Below, in pieces: positions 1 to 12,100 of a DNA stretch of 29,074 bases. Made by a program: the position numbers and the translations under genes. Origin of the DNA: Sperchopsis tessellata (Eukaryota; Arthropoda; Insecta; Coleoptera; Hydrophilidae); contig JAWQRN010000477.1 in NCBI GenBank assembly GCA_033557685.1, positions 1 through 29,074 on the forward strand, read 5' to 3'. Each line of letters begins with the position of its first letter. The stretch's first letter is position 1. Below the pieces are notes generated by a model. That model saw only the letters and a program-made list of their open reading frames with translations. It was not told the DNA's origin and searched no databases.

Positions 1-14
1 ATTTTTGCGATATA

Positions 15-82
15 TAGTTCATTTCTGTATTTAATATATCGACTTGGCCGGTTTGCTTGATATTTGATTTTCATCAATATTA
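15..82 (+). repeat. Terminal part of a dispersed foldback repeat (copy 1, cut by the window edge)
   Basis: This segment, with the core GGCCGGTTTGCTTGATATTT near 47-66, closely matches the reverse complement of about 16110-16190 and also the right end at about 16502-16540. Those are the two outer arms of the hammerhead-bearing foldback element described below. The similarity covers roughly 60 bases with scattered substitutions. The rest of this copy would lie left of the window. It shows that the 16 kb element belongs to a repeat family and is not a unique palindrome. Confidence 0.65.
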
Positions 83-3000
83 AAATTACACAACCACTAT
101 ATTTCTATCTTATGTAGTAGGTTGTTTTTACCATACATTTCTACAATCAAAAATATAAAGAAGTTTTTGTAATTTTAACTATATTATGGATTATTTTTAA
201 ATTATTGCTAAAAATTGTTATAACTCTTTACGTTATTACCTAACATCTGTGATAAGTTACGTTCAAAGGAACTGTATTTTAAACTACTTCTAAAAATGTG
301 ATTCATAAAGTTGAGTTCACCCAAATATTTATTGTGATCAATTAAAGAAAATATCCTATAGTTGTCAAAGAGTCAATATTATTTATTAAACACCTTGTAT
401 GGTGTGTTTTTCGAGAACATTTGAAAAGTGCAAAACCAAAAATCATACACCTTAGATTTGTACATTGTAAAAAATGCAGCGTTGTAGATTATTGTAGCTG
501 AAGATGTAAAAATCTCAGTGGTTCAACATTAGAATTTGATGGTCAAATTCACTGCATGATGGTTTAAAAAAATATGAAGGAAAACATCTAACAATTTCGT
601 CCTTTTTATGTGTTTTTATCAGTAAATATTAAAAGTAGTTGTTAATCATTATATTTAGGGCTCCAAAAATACTGTTACCTGCAGTTCACAGTTTGTAAAA
701 TTAGCCCGTGCATAATTTAAAAAAATATAAGTTTCAATAATATCACCAAATCATAGACAAAATAAACGTAAAGATAAGAAATTGTTTTGTAGACAAAGAT
801 TGCCATAATTTTTTGGGCCCTGAAACATATCGAATTTGTTACATGTTTTCAAATGTGTGTGGGTGTAGGGTGTACTACTGGATTCACCCGGTTTTTTGCT
901 ACAATGTTGGCTATACTGCTGAAGCACATCTACGTCGCTAATACAAAACAAATTGACCTCTACTTATCAAAAACTATACGAATGAAACGTTTCTGATAGG
1001 TAGACCTATGTATGTTTGCATACAGGTCAACGGGATTTTATATTTACCATGTTTGATAAAAATAATAAAATATGTGACTAACTTAGGTTAGGTATTGTTA
1101 TATAAGTAATGTTTTCGTTGTTGCTTGGTTTTTTTTTTAAATAAAGCTTCATGGATATGGCTATTAAATTTTATACATTTTAAGATATTGATTTTTTCTA
1201 GACTGGATATTAATTAGTTCTTGTATTAAAAATCATAAAATTAATTTAAAAATAAACAAATATGCAAATCTTAATTTCTCCCCTTAGTTTTTGGTATTCA
1301 TTTATCTACTTTTTACTTTCAGAATTTTACAATATAGATGCAAGTCATACCATTGGTTTTTATTATTTTAATATAATTTCGTATGTATTTTTGACAACAA
1401 ATAATCATATAATTAAATTGAAGACCTAATTATAGTGAGCTTAATTAAAAATGTTGACATTTTTACTTGTAGGTAATGAATCTTATTTATATCACGAATT
1501 TACAATATCGTAAATCTAACTTAAATGTCTAAATAATTATTGTTTTCATGCAAAAGGATGATTTCAGGTCCTTATGGCCAAATATATAAAAATAAATGTA
1601 TGTATCAAGTACATGACAATAAACCAAATAAGTACTTTTCTTCAAATTCATATGTGAACCTCAGATTCATCAGTCACTACTAACGTACTTTTTCGCAGAT
1701 TACTCTATACTGTACAGTTGTTCGTGTCATTTCGTAACTAAAAAACAATATTTCTCTTTTTTATTTAAACGGCATCATTTGTTTTATTTCCTTTTTTTTT
1801 TTTCATCATTAATGCATTGTCCAATTTAGTTCGGAGAATAAATGTACATGGAAAGGCTACATAAAACGCATAAAATGTAGGCCTTGCCGACAAATTTTAC
1901 ATAAAACCAAAAAGCAATACTTAGGCATTGAATAACAATTACTAGAAGTCCAGTCCCTATCAGGGAAATTATAATTTTCTGCACAAAAATATCATGTCAT
2001 AAGTGAAAATTTGCTAATATGGGGGCTAATTATGTAATGCTATTTATTCTCTCCATATAAATATACACTGCAACACGTTGAAATTTTTGGGGACCAGAAA
2101 AAATGTTCGCCTTACACGAATTTCATGATTAAATATTGAAAGTTTTGCTATTACCACTAAGATTTATTGCTTAATTAAAATAAACGTCCCAAATTCAATT
2201 CTCTACATAAGGATCTCGGTTATTTTGAGAGATAAGTTGAAATTCTGCATTTTTTGCTTATTCTTATAGACCATAATAATTTATTGAAAAAAATTATCTA
2301 TAGTCAGTGGTTTTTGAAAAAATCTAAGAGAACTTTTGCTACTAATTTATTACTGCTTGATTTTTAAGAATTTTGACATTTCTGAAGCAACTTTTTATTT
2401 TACATCTTTTCCAAATAATAAAATTTACTTTTTGGTCAAAATTTTGATTGTTGGACTCCAAAACAGAGAACAGGAATATTCTCAGACACCAACCTCACCA
2501 CAGTTGTTCAAGAGTAACACCAAAATTTATCGGAAATTGGTTCATTTAGTAACCCTAGAAATATATATAGAATAGTGTAAATGAACAATATGAATATAAT
2601 CAATATTTTGATTAATTCGATATCTTATTATTCATTGTACACATAGGTTATTTCTATATAATCACTGCAAACAATAAAAATAAGCTCCTCCACCAACTTG
2701 AACTTATCAACCCTTGATTTTTATATTAAAATGTGACAGCACAGCAAAGGTGACCAAAATAATGTATTTTTTTCTAATTTTCCTATAATTAAATATTAAA
2801 TTGAGTAAATTTATGAAAAACTACAATTTAAATGGCATTCCCATGTATTATGCAACAAAATGCTTTGGTATTTCCTGCTCGAGGAGCAAATATAAGATAC
2901 TTCTAGATTTATATGGGATTTTGTTATGCGTTTTTGCATTGAATGGTTTTTTTCTGTAACATGTAATTTTAATATGCCAAATACTAGTTATGCATTATAG

Positions 3001-6000
3001 TATAAAATGCTTATTTGTACTTAATAAGTATTTACGAACGTTACATGTGAAATTACTGAGAAACATACAAAAACATACTCGGAGACACGTACAATTATTT
3101 GCAGTACTAAATTAAAAAGTGCATGATACTTGACTTCTATTTATCTAAAGCTGTATGTATGGGTTGGACCAGTGATATTGTCAGACACTGTACAACGGAA
3201 GGCCTTTTTCTTAAATATGTTTCAATGGTGTCAATCTGATATGTTGTTTTCATATCTTTGATGACACTGGTGAAATAACTGAATTTAAAAAAAGCTGCTG
3301 ATGAAATGCCAAATATTCAAACTTGAATGTAATATAAAGGGCAGATCTTAAAATTTACATATATAGCCATACACTTTCTGATATAAATTGACAACCAATC
3401 TATTTGTAGTCTATGAATCATTGTACTATGATTGTTCAAAATGGTGTTTTAGCTTAATTGATTTCTCAGAGCCTTAATTTGGTTCAATAAGGAAATATTG
3501 ATATATTTATCAGGACAGTAACAACTTAATGCATCAGATGTCAACGACAAATTTTTCTGCTCAGGAAAGTGCAGTCTGCAAGATTTTCACAAAATTTAAT
3601 ATATTATACATAAGGTTATGAATTTTAGTCATTACCAGGAATATGTTCTTAACACGTATCAAGACTAGGGTTGCCACCTTTAAAAATTATAGTAGAAATC
3701 ATGATTTTTAAGTTCTTACAAATGCTTTGTTTGCACTTGATAACACTTAAATTTCAAAATAAAACTAAACTATGGTGTGAGAACATTTCTAATGCAAATA
3801 ATTATATAGGACAATCTTTGGGCTAAGTAAACTCATACATGTAGAGGGAGGATGGGTTCCAACCCTAATCAAGGTGTTTGGGATTGATCAGATTTTCTTT
3901 TTAAAAAATAATTGTGTTCATATCCCTGAAGTACAAAAATACTATCAATACATTTAAATTAGAGACCAAGCAATCATGAAACTTATGCATGCCTTATTTT
4001 TATTTTTAGATTAGAGCATGAACTTATATATTTTTATTTGAATTATTTTTTAATTTTTCTTTTGTTTTCTATATAAATAAATAGTAAATAAAAACGTATA
4101 GGCTTGTTATATATACCTATAGCATGCTTATGAAAACAAAAAATTAAGCGGAAATAATTGGCGTTATATTTAGCAGAAATTCTTTTTTTGTGTATTTTTC
4201 ACAGTTGATTTGAAGAGTAAGCTAGAGCTGCTTTTAGATACATTTTTAAATTTAGAGTATTTCTGCTAAAGTATATATTATGTAAGATAATGACAAGACT
4301 TTTTTTATTTACATCTTGCATGGATTTTATTTTATTTATTTATAATAAAAGTGTGGAAACTTCTGAGGGTTAGTTTTACATTCCCAGTGCTTTTAATATT
4401 CATGGTGAGATGATTAAATACAAGGTACTTAGAATATGTAGAACAAACCCTAAGTCGTTTCAAATCAAGTTGCACATACATATTAAAGAAAAGAAATTTT
4501 AATTAGAATACAATTTTTTCTTAGGTATAGTCAATTTATTTTCATTCGTAAATGGCTTAAAGAAGTGACTGTTATATAGGCAATGAATTATTAAAAAAAT
4601 TAATTCATTTAAGAAATACAAGAATATGAAAGTCTACTTGATTTATATACATTGTATTAAAATACAGTTGAAATGTTGAAATACTAGCAATTTATATAAA
4701 TCGGATCAACAACTAGAGACTTATCATTAACATATTTTTTCTTCAGTGGTGTTTCTTTTGAACTGGTGTGTGGCAAGCCTGGGTAAAACGTCTACAGGCG
4801 GTCCCCCTACCAATTTTAAGAACACAGACTGGCTATAATGACACCTATAGATACTAACTGTGGAAGTGTATTATATTCAATATCATAACTTTAAACAATT
4901 TTAACTAATTATATTATGCACATAGTCACATAATCAAGTTAATATATTTTTAGTTTGGTACACAACGGTTATCTTTTCTTACCACTACATTTTACATCAG
5001 CAAGCCTTCGGTTGTAAAATTTTAACTATTTACATAATGGGCATCTGCATTAAAACTGCAAACTCGAATCTAGTGAGAAGAATATATAGATTCGGTTTAA
5101 AATAATTAATACACATATAGAAAGTGTTTTATGATGCAGATGTAGTTACATAGAGATAAAGTTATACCAATATTCATAGAGGTCAGAGACCTCTTGAAGT
5201 CAAAAGATGAAGTTCATGTTAAACTTAGTGATGCTTACTAGCTACTTGATTTAACAGTAAAAAATAACTAAATTAATTAAGAATATATCGAAAAATTTCA
5301 AAATTGGCTACAGCGAATGTGAGGCGTAAAAGTAAATGGTTATACCTTCAATAAATATATCAATGATTTTTCAGTTATAAAGTAGTTCATTTCAACATAG
5401 GTAATAAGCATCATAAATTGGGATTATAATTTTTTTTTTTTTGTCTTATGATCAATACGCTTATACAAGTAAATTTTTTTACCTAAGAGCTTTTCCGCAT
5501 GAAAATGTATTTAACAATAATTTTTTTTTAAATCAAAACATTTTTTCTCAAAAAAACAAAAAATATAGTTCTTCCTGACACTGAAATTATTTCAAACTAC
5601 TGTTTTATGTATTTTTCATACGTGATATAGTATTTTTCATTTTAAAGAAAAAAATGAGGTTGTAATTTAAAAAATGATTTAAGGTGTGGGAGGGAAATAC
5701 ATTTTCATGCAGAAAAATAAATTGATTTGTTTGGGTGTTTTATCCACAGTCAACCAAAATCAAATTATGAATTTTTTCTAAATTTGATGCTCACTGGATA
5801 TTATAAATATGTGATATTTGAAAAAAATTTGAAGATGCTCTTAGGCAGCAAAAGTCTGCCCAAGCCTGATGTATGGGCATCATAGGTAAATTATAAACAC
5901 AAAGGTTGGAAGGGCTACATCTAACAATCCTAACTGAAATTACTGTTTTGTATAAAATGGTGATTCATGTCTATAATATACAGGACCCATGCTATAAATC

Positions 6001-7140
6001 TCTTGGAAAACAGTTTTTTTATCACAAAGATCCGCCACTTTAACATTAGGTCATGCTCCTGAATCGTAATACTAACACAATAGTAATCTGCCATCACGGT
6101 GCAATATATGGAACCTTTATATAATTCTCTCTTAGCATCCTTTGGGACCTTTTTGTTTTCTCTGACACATATTTTATTATCGTGAATCAAGTCTCATGTA
6201 TCTTTAGATGTTGGAACAGGACCCTGTCCCAAATGACATTTTTTAGATATCTTTTAGTCACAGTTGACAGCTAGTATTCTTTACATAATATCTATGTATG
6301 TCTCTCCTGTTAGATGACCTATCTTGATAAAAGCCTGTTGCATTATACACATCAAGTTGTTGATACCTCACCATTAACTGACTTAGCTTGTTAATGACGT
6401 AATCTGGTCAAAACCATTTGCACTAAACACCTAGTTATTTATTTTCTGAGTAATAGCAAAGACAAAATTCATTTAACCATTTTAGAATAATTTATTATTT
6501 TTTTAATCAGTGGTGTTTAATTGGAACTTGTACACTTTTATTTTCTTATCAAAGATTAATCATTTAAATATTAATTTTTATGTTTATGTGTGATAATTAT
6601 CAGTACTATAAATAAGAAATAACACATGTATGAACGTCATAATAATTATTCATATGATTCAAGATCTAAAGTTAATGTTGTTTTTTATAATCTGTATTTC
6701 AATTTATTGTTAGAACCTTATTTGATCAATTCTAAGGTGTATCAAAGTTTAGATATACAATTGTACTTTTTTATGTATAAAATCTTGAATTTACTTTCTG
6801 TTTGAAAGTAGTTTATAAAAGTTATTTATAACAATCAGTAAATGCATTATATCAGATATAAAACCATGCAATGTTTTTTTATTGAAAACATAACTGCCCC
6901 AACAGTTTTTACGGTCTAAATACCATAGAATGTACACAATTGCATGCCAAGGTAATCTTGTTAAATGATATTAACGAAATTGAGATAGCTTCTTATTGCT
7001 TCTCACTTGTTTGCAGGATGTATTGTCAAAAATATTAGCAAAGTACTAAACACATAATTACCTAACATAACTAATCAAGATTTAAAATTATTTATTTATT
7101 TATTACATCGTATTCTATACTTTTTAACTATAACTACACA
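83..7140. other. AT-rich non-coding sequence, no gene recognised
   Basis: About 7 kb of strongly AT-rich sequence with homopolymer runs (for example poly-T near 1790-1803 and 5430-5442) and only short chance open frames (66-86 codons) without recognisable protein motifs. It could be intergenic, or the 5' intron of the proline-rich gene whose second or later exon lies at 11564. Slightly more GC-rich patches near 3660-3900 and 4740-4860 may be very old repeats, but no termini or coding motifs were visible. Confidence 0.6.
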
Positions 7141-7149
7141 TCCTTGCTA

Positions 7150-8500
7150 ATCCCTTTTAGGATGGGCACTACTAGCAGCAAGCCTTCTCCATTCCCTCTA
7201 TTTCGACAAACTTCTTTAGGTTCTACTAACTCCATGCACCGTATCATACATGCCCTTCTATTTCTTTTACTTCTTACTTGTCTACTTCCCAGAATCTCAC
7301 CAACACCAGCTAGCCATTTGTTTCCTAGGCCTGCCAGCCCCTCTCTAAATTCTCAAACCATCAAAATACACTCTTTTACATGTGATCTGTCACTCTCCTT
7401 CACTGCACATTAATTCAATACCCATTATTTTCTAACTCTATCAATCCTTACTTCTAAGATAGTCCATACCCACTGAATCTATCTTCCCGTCTGTACATAA
7501 AAACAGGAACCAAAATGTTGTTATAAATAATCACTTAAACCTTTTTCATAAGTCCTTTGTAATCATTCATATCACCAGCTACTTTCTGACCTACATTCAC
7601 CTCTAATCCAACTATTCCATTTGATCAACTTTTACTTTAATTGCCCGTTCAGTACTCGCTTTCAAACACCAGAACTTTTATTTTAGCTACTATTACTTAT
7701 TCTTTGCTTGTGACAACCCATCTAACATGCAAGTCTAATTCATCAGCATTTTCACTTAATATCTCTGCATCATCAGCATACCTTGAAATATTCACTTTTC
7801 TGCCACCGACTGTTACTCCTACCTTTTCCATGCATGACTCACTTATACATTTATCAATGAAATTATTAAATACCCAATGGAATATCCCACAGTCTTATCT
7901 ATTTTCAAACCATACAATCTTGTCTTATTTCAAAACATTCACACGTATTTCCATTTATTGTAATACATGCCTTACCAAATAAATTGCTTTCACTAGACTC
8001 AATGCCACACTCTTAATACAGCTATACGTGTTCTCTAGATCAAAAAATGCTCAAAGCTTCTTTCTTACTTTCATTTATGTTTTTATTACCTGAAGCAGAC
8101 TAAATATTTGATCTTCACATCTTCTGCCAGGTATAAAACCACACTGTAAATCTTAATCCTTTTTTTCCTCTATAATTCAATTCATTGCTACTAAACAAAT
8201 TCTCAAAATACTCCCTCCATCTTTTCTTACCTTTAATTCTTATAAAATTATGTAAACTCCTCATAACTTTGTAAAAATTGCCAGCATTTGCTCCTCCTTT
8301 AGCTTCTTTACTCACTTCCAGAACAACTTCTTATTTCCATCAAAATCATTCTGATTTTTTTATCCTTACTTTCCTTTACAACAGTCTTAGCAATATATTC
8401 TCTATGGTTGTACTCCTCTCGAACCAACCTATAGCAGTCTTTCTTGTCATTCACAGCGTTCTAAATACCATCATCACCTTTTACTATACTTAATCTTCTT
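7150..8500 (-). pseudogene. Decayed non-LTR retrotransposon reverse transcriptase (LINE relic 1)
   Basis: The minus strand reads, from high to low coordinate, through scattered pieces of a LINE ORF2. KKRWREYFENLF at about 8190-8235 is the linker typical of RTE-like and related LINEs. GFIPGRRCEDQIF at about 8105-8145 corresponds to the RT box usually written GF.PGR...DQIF. FFDLEN follows at about 8025-8050. RYADDAEILSENADELD at about 7735-7783 contains the catalytic YADD box. Beyond it, to about 7150, a basic C-terminal tail is recognisable. The pieces lie in different frames with many stops, so the element is dead. The 5' endonuclease part is not seen. The clade is not certain: RTE-like is the best guess from the linker and DQIF box. 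Plus-strand open frames here (7144-7413, 7641-7982) are antisense shadows. Confidence 0.8.
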
Positions 8501-9180
8501 ACCCACATGGAGATTCAGTACACTTCAAAACACTCTAAAAAATTATAGTACATACTTATGAAACTAAATTGAAAATGGTTAGCTAGTCTTTAAATTTTGT
8601 TGAATGTATAAGTTAAATTATTAATTTTTATGAACTTCTAATTAAATTAGCTTATTTTTAAGCAGCATAAAGATCCAGCAATTATCAGTATAGACCTCAC
8701 ATGTTTGAAAAAATTACAATCTGGCAAACCATTCCATCCTATGGGTATTAGACTCTAGTTTAGCTTAGTTACGAATTTATTAGGTTTTACTTTACATTAG
8801 ATCTATCATTTGATGTTTGTGAAGTGTAGTGATAATTCTATGCTATATCTTCCAACTATAAAGTTGAGACAAAATAAATCGCTTAATTAACTCAGGTTAT
8901 ATAATAATTCTATCTTCATTCTACATCATGGTATCCTCTTCTAATTTTATTTTTCTTCTGTAAGATATTACTTTAGTTGATAGTTTAAAAACAAAGGTCT
9001 TCATGAAATAATATTTCTTTACTCTTCACCTATGCTTCTCACACCTCTTCCTTGCAATAGCATATGCACTTACTAAATTACCATACTTAAATCAAGCTCA
9101 ATATTCATATATTTGTATCATGTTTTTGCTTTTGATTTGTAATAAAAAAAAATATTTGTACCAAATTGTGACTGGTAAAT
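8501..9180. other. AT-rich spacer, nothing recognised
   Basis: Low-complexity AT-rich sequence between the LINE relic and the mariner fragment. No open frame with protein motifs, no terminal repeats and no RNA gene were seen. Confidence 0.55.
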
Positions 9181-9182
9181 GA

Positions 9183-9395
9183 ATTCCTACAATAAGTTAA
9201 ATGAACAAGATATCTAGTAGAAAAGGGAATTGTATTTCATCATGACAATATTTGACCACAGTAGTAGTGGTTGTAGTTTGGATGAGATGTTTTGTGACAA
9301 CCTCCATAATCACCAGACCTTGAGTCTTTAAACTATCATCCTTCCCAAAATATTCTAAGAATTTTGAGGCCATATAGAACAGCATGGACAGTTCA
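9183..9395 (+). pseudogene. Mariner transposase fragment (C-terminal catalytic part)
   Basis: Around 9190 one frame reads YNKLNEQ. After a frameshift another frame reads VEKGIVFHHDN at about 9221-9253, then WL.FG.DVL.QPP.SPDL....YH at about 9270-9330. These match the mariner transposase segment with the second catalytic Asp (H-x-D-N-A-R-P-H) and the third Asp in the YSPDLAPSDYH box of the DD34D triad. Several in-frame stops and loss of the ARPH residues show that it is inactive. Neither the N-terminal DNA-binding domain nor terminal inverted repeats are present nearby. It is a small relic, separate from the larger mariner remnant at 21.5-22.2 kb. Confidence 0.75.
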
Positions 9396-10215
9396 TTTAC
9401 AAATCTAAATAATATGAACCCTATTTTAAAAAAAAAAAGATTTGACCAACATAACGTGGCAGAATTTGAATAAAATTATAAATTAATCAAACAATAAAGG
9501 TAACATATAAAGTGTATAGAAAGAATCATGGGATATTTGACATATGCCAAAATTTTATTGTTGCTAATTTTTGCTATTATCTTTTTACCAATTAAATAAA
9601 AATTTTATTGAAAATGTCTTTTGTGCTTTCGTGTCATTTATTAGTAGCCATAATATATATAGTAAATTTACTAAACTATATTTGTGATGCACCCAAACTG
9701 TAGTAATTCCATTAACGAATATGTTTAATTATGTGATGCTAAAAAGGCATACTATAATTATGTTTATATACAGGTAGTACATAATGTTTAGCCTTAAATT
9801 AAAAACAAATATAGTCCCATTTTGAATTATTTACATGAGTTCAAAAAGAATTCAAAATAAACAATATATATTCAATAATTGTCCAACAGTAAAACATTCA
9901 CATTAAAATTACCCCTAATTTAAAATCTACATGCTATTACCATGAAATTTTCAAGATTGTGTACTGATTTGTTGCACCCTGCATGAATTCAGTAGGTAGC
10001 TTGTAACCCGCAGGCAGAATTCTTTCAGTATGTAAGTTCCGGTTCTCTAATTTTGGACAAAAGTTAACATAGCTGGGCTACATTGACTACAACTTGTCCA
10101 CACCAAAAAAACACATGTAGAGCTACTCCATGATCTCACCTCTCACCATTCAGACTTGTTAGATATTAAAAAGTCAACAATTGGCTTTCTTCCACCCACT
10201 TAACTAACACAACTA
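9396..10215. other. Non-coding spacer, nothing recognised
   Basis: AT-rich sequence with a somewhat more balanced composition from about 9960 to 10200, just upstream of the SINE. No coding motif or repeat boundary was identified. Confidence 0.5.
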
Positions 10216-10526
10216 GCTCTCTCGTTAGCTCAGTGGCTAAGTACTAGACTACTAAGCGTGGGGTCTCGGGTTTGAGACTCAGAGGCGGCTGGCTTTTTGT
10301 GATTAGGGAAAAGTCTTTGTGGTACTCGTCTTCCGAGAGGGATGTAAAACCGTGGGTCTCGTATATTGTAGGTAAAGAAGCCCATGTGCACGTTATAGAA
10401 CCCAATTCCAGTTGGAACACTGGATACGGCAAAATTCCCAGGTGGGGGAGCCTAATCCCTGGCTTCTGTATTTGGCCATAGGAGCGGAAATAGGCCGACG
10501 TTAAATAATCAAACATCAACATCCTT
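10216..10526 (+). mobile_element. tRNA-derived SINE with an arthropod-type conserved central domain
   Basis: The 5' end looks like a tRNA gene: an A box (TAGCTCAGTGG, 10226-10236) and a B box (GGTTTGAGACTC, 10269-10280) at the spacing of an internal RNA polymerase III promoter. There is no closed tRNA cloverleaf with an acceptor stem. About 240 bases of non-tRNA body follow, including GTGCACGTTATAGAACCC (10386-10403). This resembles a block I associate with arthropod SINEs (GTGCACGTTAAAGAACCC). The body also has a GCCATAGGAG segment and ends in ACGTTAAATAATC with a short ATCAAAC/ATCAAC tail. The two opposite-strand open frames overlapping it (10244-10522, 10272-10481) are accidental. Target-site duplications were not clear. 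The element is fairly intact compared with the LINE relics. Confidence 0.8.
10226..10280 (+). promoter_or_regulatory. Internal pol III promoter (A and B boxes) of the SINE
   Basis: A box TAGCTCAGTGG at 10226-10236 and B box GGTTTGAGACTC at 10269-10280. The B box departs from GGTTCGANNCC at two positions, so promoter strength is uncertain. Confidence 0.6.
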
Positions 10527-11332
10527 GTGATTGTGTTGCTTATTTATTATTAAATTACCGTGCTTAACCACAAACATTTTCAGTTTTCCGATTTTTTCAT
10601 GATCTGTAAGTTTCTTTTAATGAAATCCCGGAAAAATTGATTACTATTTTCAATATATAGATGAAAAGGGGGCAGTCGTATAATCCTATTGGGTGTCGTA
10701 ATTCTAATTTTCACTGTGTTATATTTAAGGCTTTTCTATTTTACAAATAATGAAACATGTATTTGCAACTTTTTTATATTGCATGCCTATATGTATATCT
10801 CCATATAATATATAAAAATATATTATATAGAAAGAATGTATTTTTAACTTTAAAAAAAATGAGTATCATGTATATTTATAAATTTTTGTACGTTTTAAAA
10901 ATACATTCTTTGTTTGCATGTTATAAATATCGAGAAATTTTATTTCCATTTTTTATAATTATGTAAGTAAAATATAGCACAAGATTATAAGTGATAAAAT
11001 AGAAATAAGAATTTTTGTAAATTAATTTTAGACGAGAATGGTATTTAATCGTAAATTAATGCAAAAATATAACTTTAAATACTTTGGAATTTTTATTATT
11101 GTTGCTCCCCCCAAATAATATTTTTGCATAAATTTTGCTAGGCTGTTATGTGTTTTGGTCACAATGTTTATTATCTAAATATGTCTCACAAAGTTTTAAA
11201 TGTTTATCCACAATAATATTAACTTTGCCATTTGTTTATTTTCAAAATTTATTAAGTCATTATTTTCTTTTAGTACCCATTAATTTAATTAATTATTTCC
11301 TTAATTCAAACATTTTTGGACGTTCCTTTAGA
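10527..11332. other. AT-rich non-coding sequence
   Basis: Very AT-rich with several short open frames (10757-10966, 11135-11359) that are hydrophobic and low-complexity, as expected for chance translation of AT-rich DNA. No gene is supported. It may be part of an intron or upstream region of the proline-rich gene. Confidence 0.5.
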
Positions 11333-11402
11333 TTTTTTGCATTTTATGTCTATGATTAATTCGTTTATTTTTTGCATTTTATGTCTATGATTAATTCGTT
11401 TA
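11333..11402. repeat. Perfect 35-bp tandem duplication
   Basis: The unit, beginning TTTTTTGCATTTTATGTCTA, occurs at 11333-11367 and again at 11368-11402 without a mismatch, so the duplication is recent or is an assembly or replication-slippage event. It ends about 160 bases before a coding exon. Confidence 0.9.
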
Positions 11403-11563
11403 ACGTTCATTTTGTTTGTTTTTATTACTTGATTTATTGTGTTGATTGATTATAGTTTTTTATTATGAGGTAGTACATAGTAACACATTTTAGTTAGAAT
11501 TTATTTTTACTGTATGTTTTTGTTTATGATCTATTTATAGCATTTGACACGTTGATCTTTTAG

Positions 11564-11656
11564 GAGCTGCTCTACCTCCCCCGGTTAGTGCCCCAGGATT
11601 TACTCAAGCACCTCCACAAGGCAATCCACCCGTTCCAGCACCTCAACCTTATGGAG
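11564..11656 (+). CDS. Internal exon of a proline/tyrosine-rich (DAZAP2-like) protein gene, exon A
   Basis: A T-rich acceptor ending TTTTAG (11558-11563) precedes this 93-base exon and a GT donor follows at 11657. Read in the frame starting at 11566, it encodes about 30 residues dominated by Pro, Ala and Gln (AALPPPVSAPGFTQAPPQG, then NPPVPAPQPYG), like the disordered N-terminal half of small proline-rich adaptors. It begins with the last two bases of a split codon and ends with one base (G). That fits exon B exactly, which starts with two bases (TT, making GTT, Val). A longer open frame (11588-11842) in another phase is a shadow that reads through the donor. The start codon exon was not found. 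In vertebrate DAZAP2 the first coding exon is tiny, which would be hard to see by eye. Confidence 0.75.
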
Positions 11657-11987
11657 GTAACTACAACAAATGTAAATGAATATTTCCTTATCAACAAATA
11701 TCTGCCGAGCTGTGGAAAACGTAGAAGTAGAATGAGTAAACTGAACAAAATTTTTAATTCTCTTCGACTTAATCTTCACAGCCCGTTAAATATTTTTACT
11801 TACATAGATACTAGTTATATTATTATACGAATTGGATTTTGAGTACATTTTTTATTATATAAATCTCTTGGGCTTAATAGAAAAGGATACCAGTTTTTAC
11901 AATTTTTAAAATTAATCTGCGTAAAAACTTACTATTATAAACTTATCTACCATAGATAGTCTTAATAAAAAATGTCCAGGTTATTAA

Positions 11988-12100
11988 CCCATTCGGGTAC
12001 CATGAGCAGCAACGCTCTAACCGAACGTTACCTCGTGTTGTACTGCACCTGACCGGCTTGCTCCTACAATCTAACATGTTCAGTACTGGTCCCAAATGGG
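11988..12100. mobile_element. piggyBac-type MITE flanked by TTAA
   Basis: A 113-base element flanked on both sides by TTAA (11984-11987 and 12101-12104), the target site duplicated by piggyBac transposases. Its ends are inverted repeats: the left end reads CCCATTCGGGTACCA and the right end, on the other strand, CCCATTTGGGACCAG. The CCC start after TTAA is typical of piggyBac termini. There is no coding capacity. It is more GC-rich than its surroundings. A piggyBac transposase relic lies 4.6 kb downstream, though there is no evidence that it moved this particular MITE. Confidence 0.8.

Noticed and set aside
3297..3330. CTGATGA as another hammerhead core
   Set aside because: No stem II hairpin followed by GAAA and no closing stem I. 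The heptamer alone is expected a few times by chance in both strands of 29 kb.
7735..7783. TCATCAG/CTGATGA in the minus strand as a ribozyme
   Set aside because: It is explained by the coding sequence of the YADD region of the LINE relic.
10216..10290. tRNA gene
   Set aside because: A and B boxes are present but no acceptor stem or proper cloverleaf closes, and a long non-tRNA body follows, so it is a SINE head.
10244..10522. 92-codon minus-strand open frame
   Set aside because: It lies entirely inside the SINE and is antisense to it.
11588..11842. 84-codon open frame as a gene
   Set aside because: It overlaps exon A in the wrong phase and reads through its splice donor. The proline-rich frame with matching splice phases is better supported.
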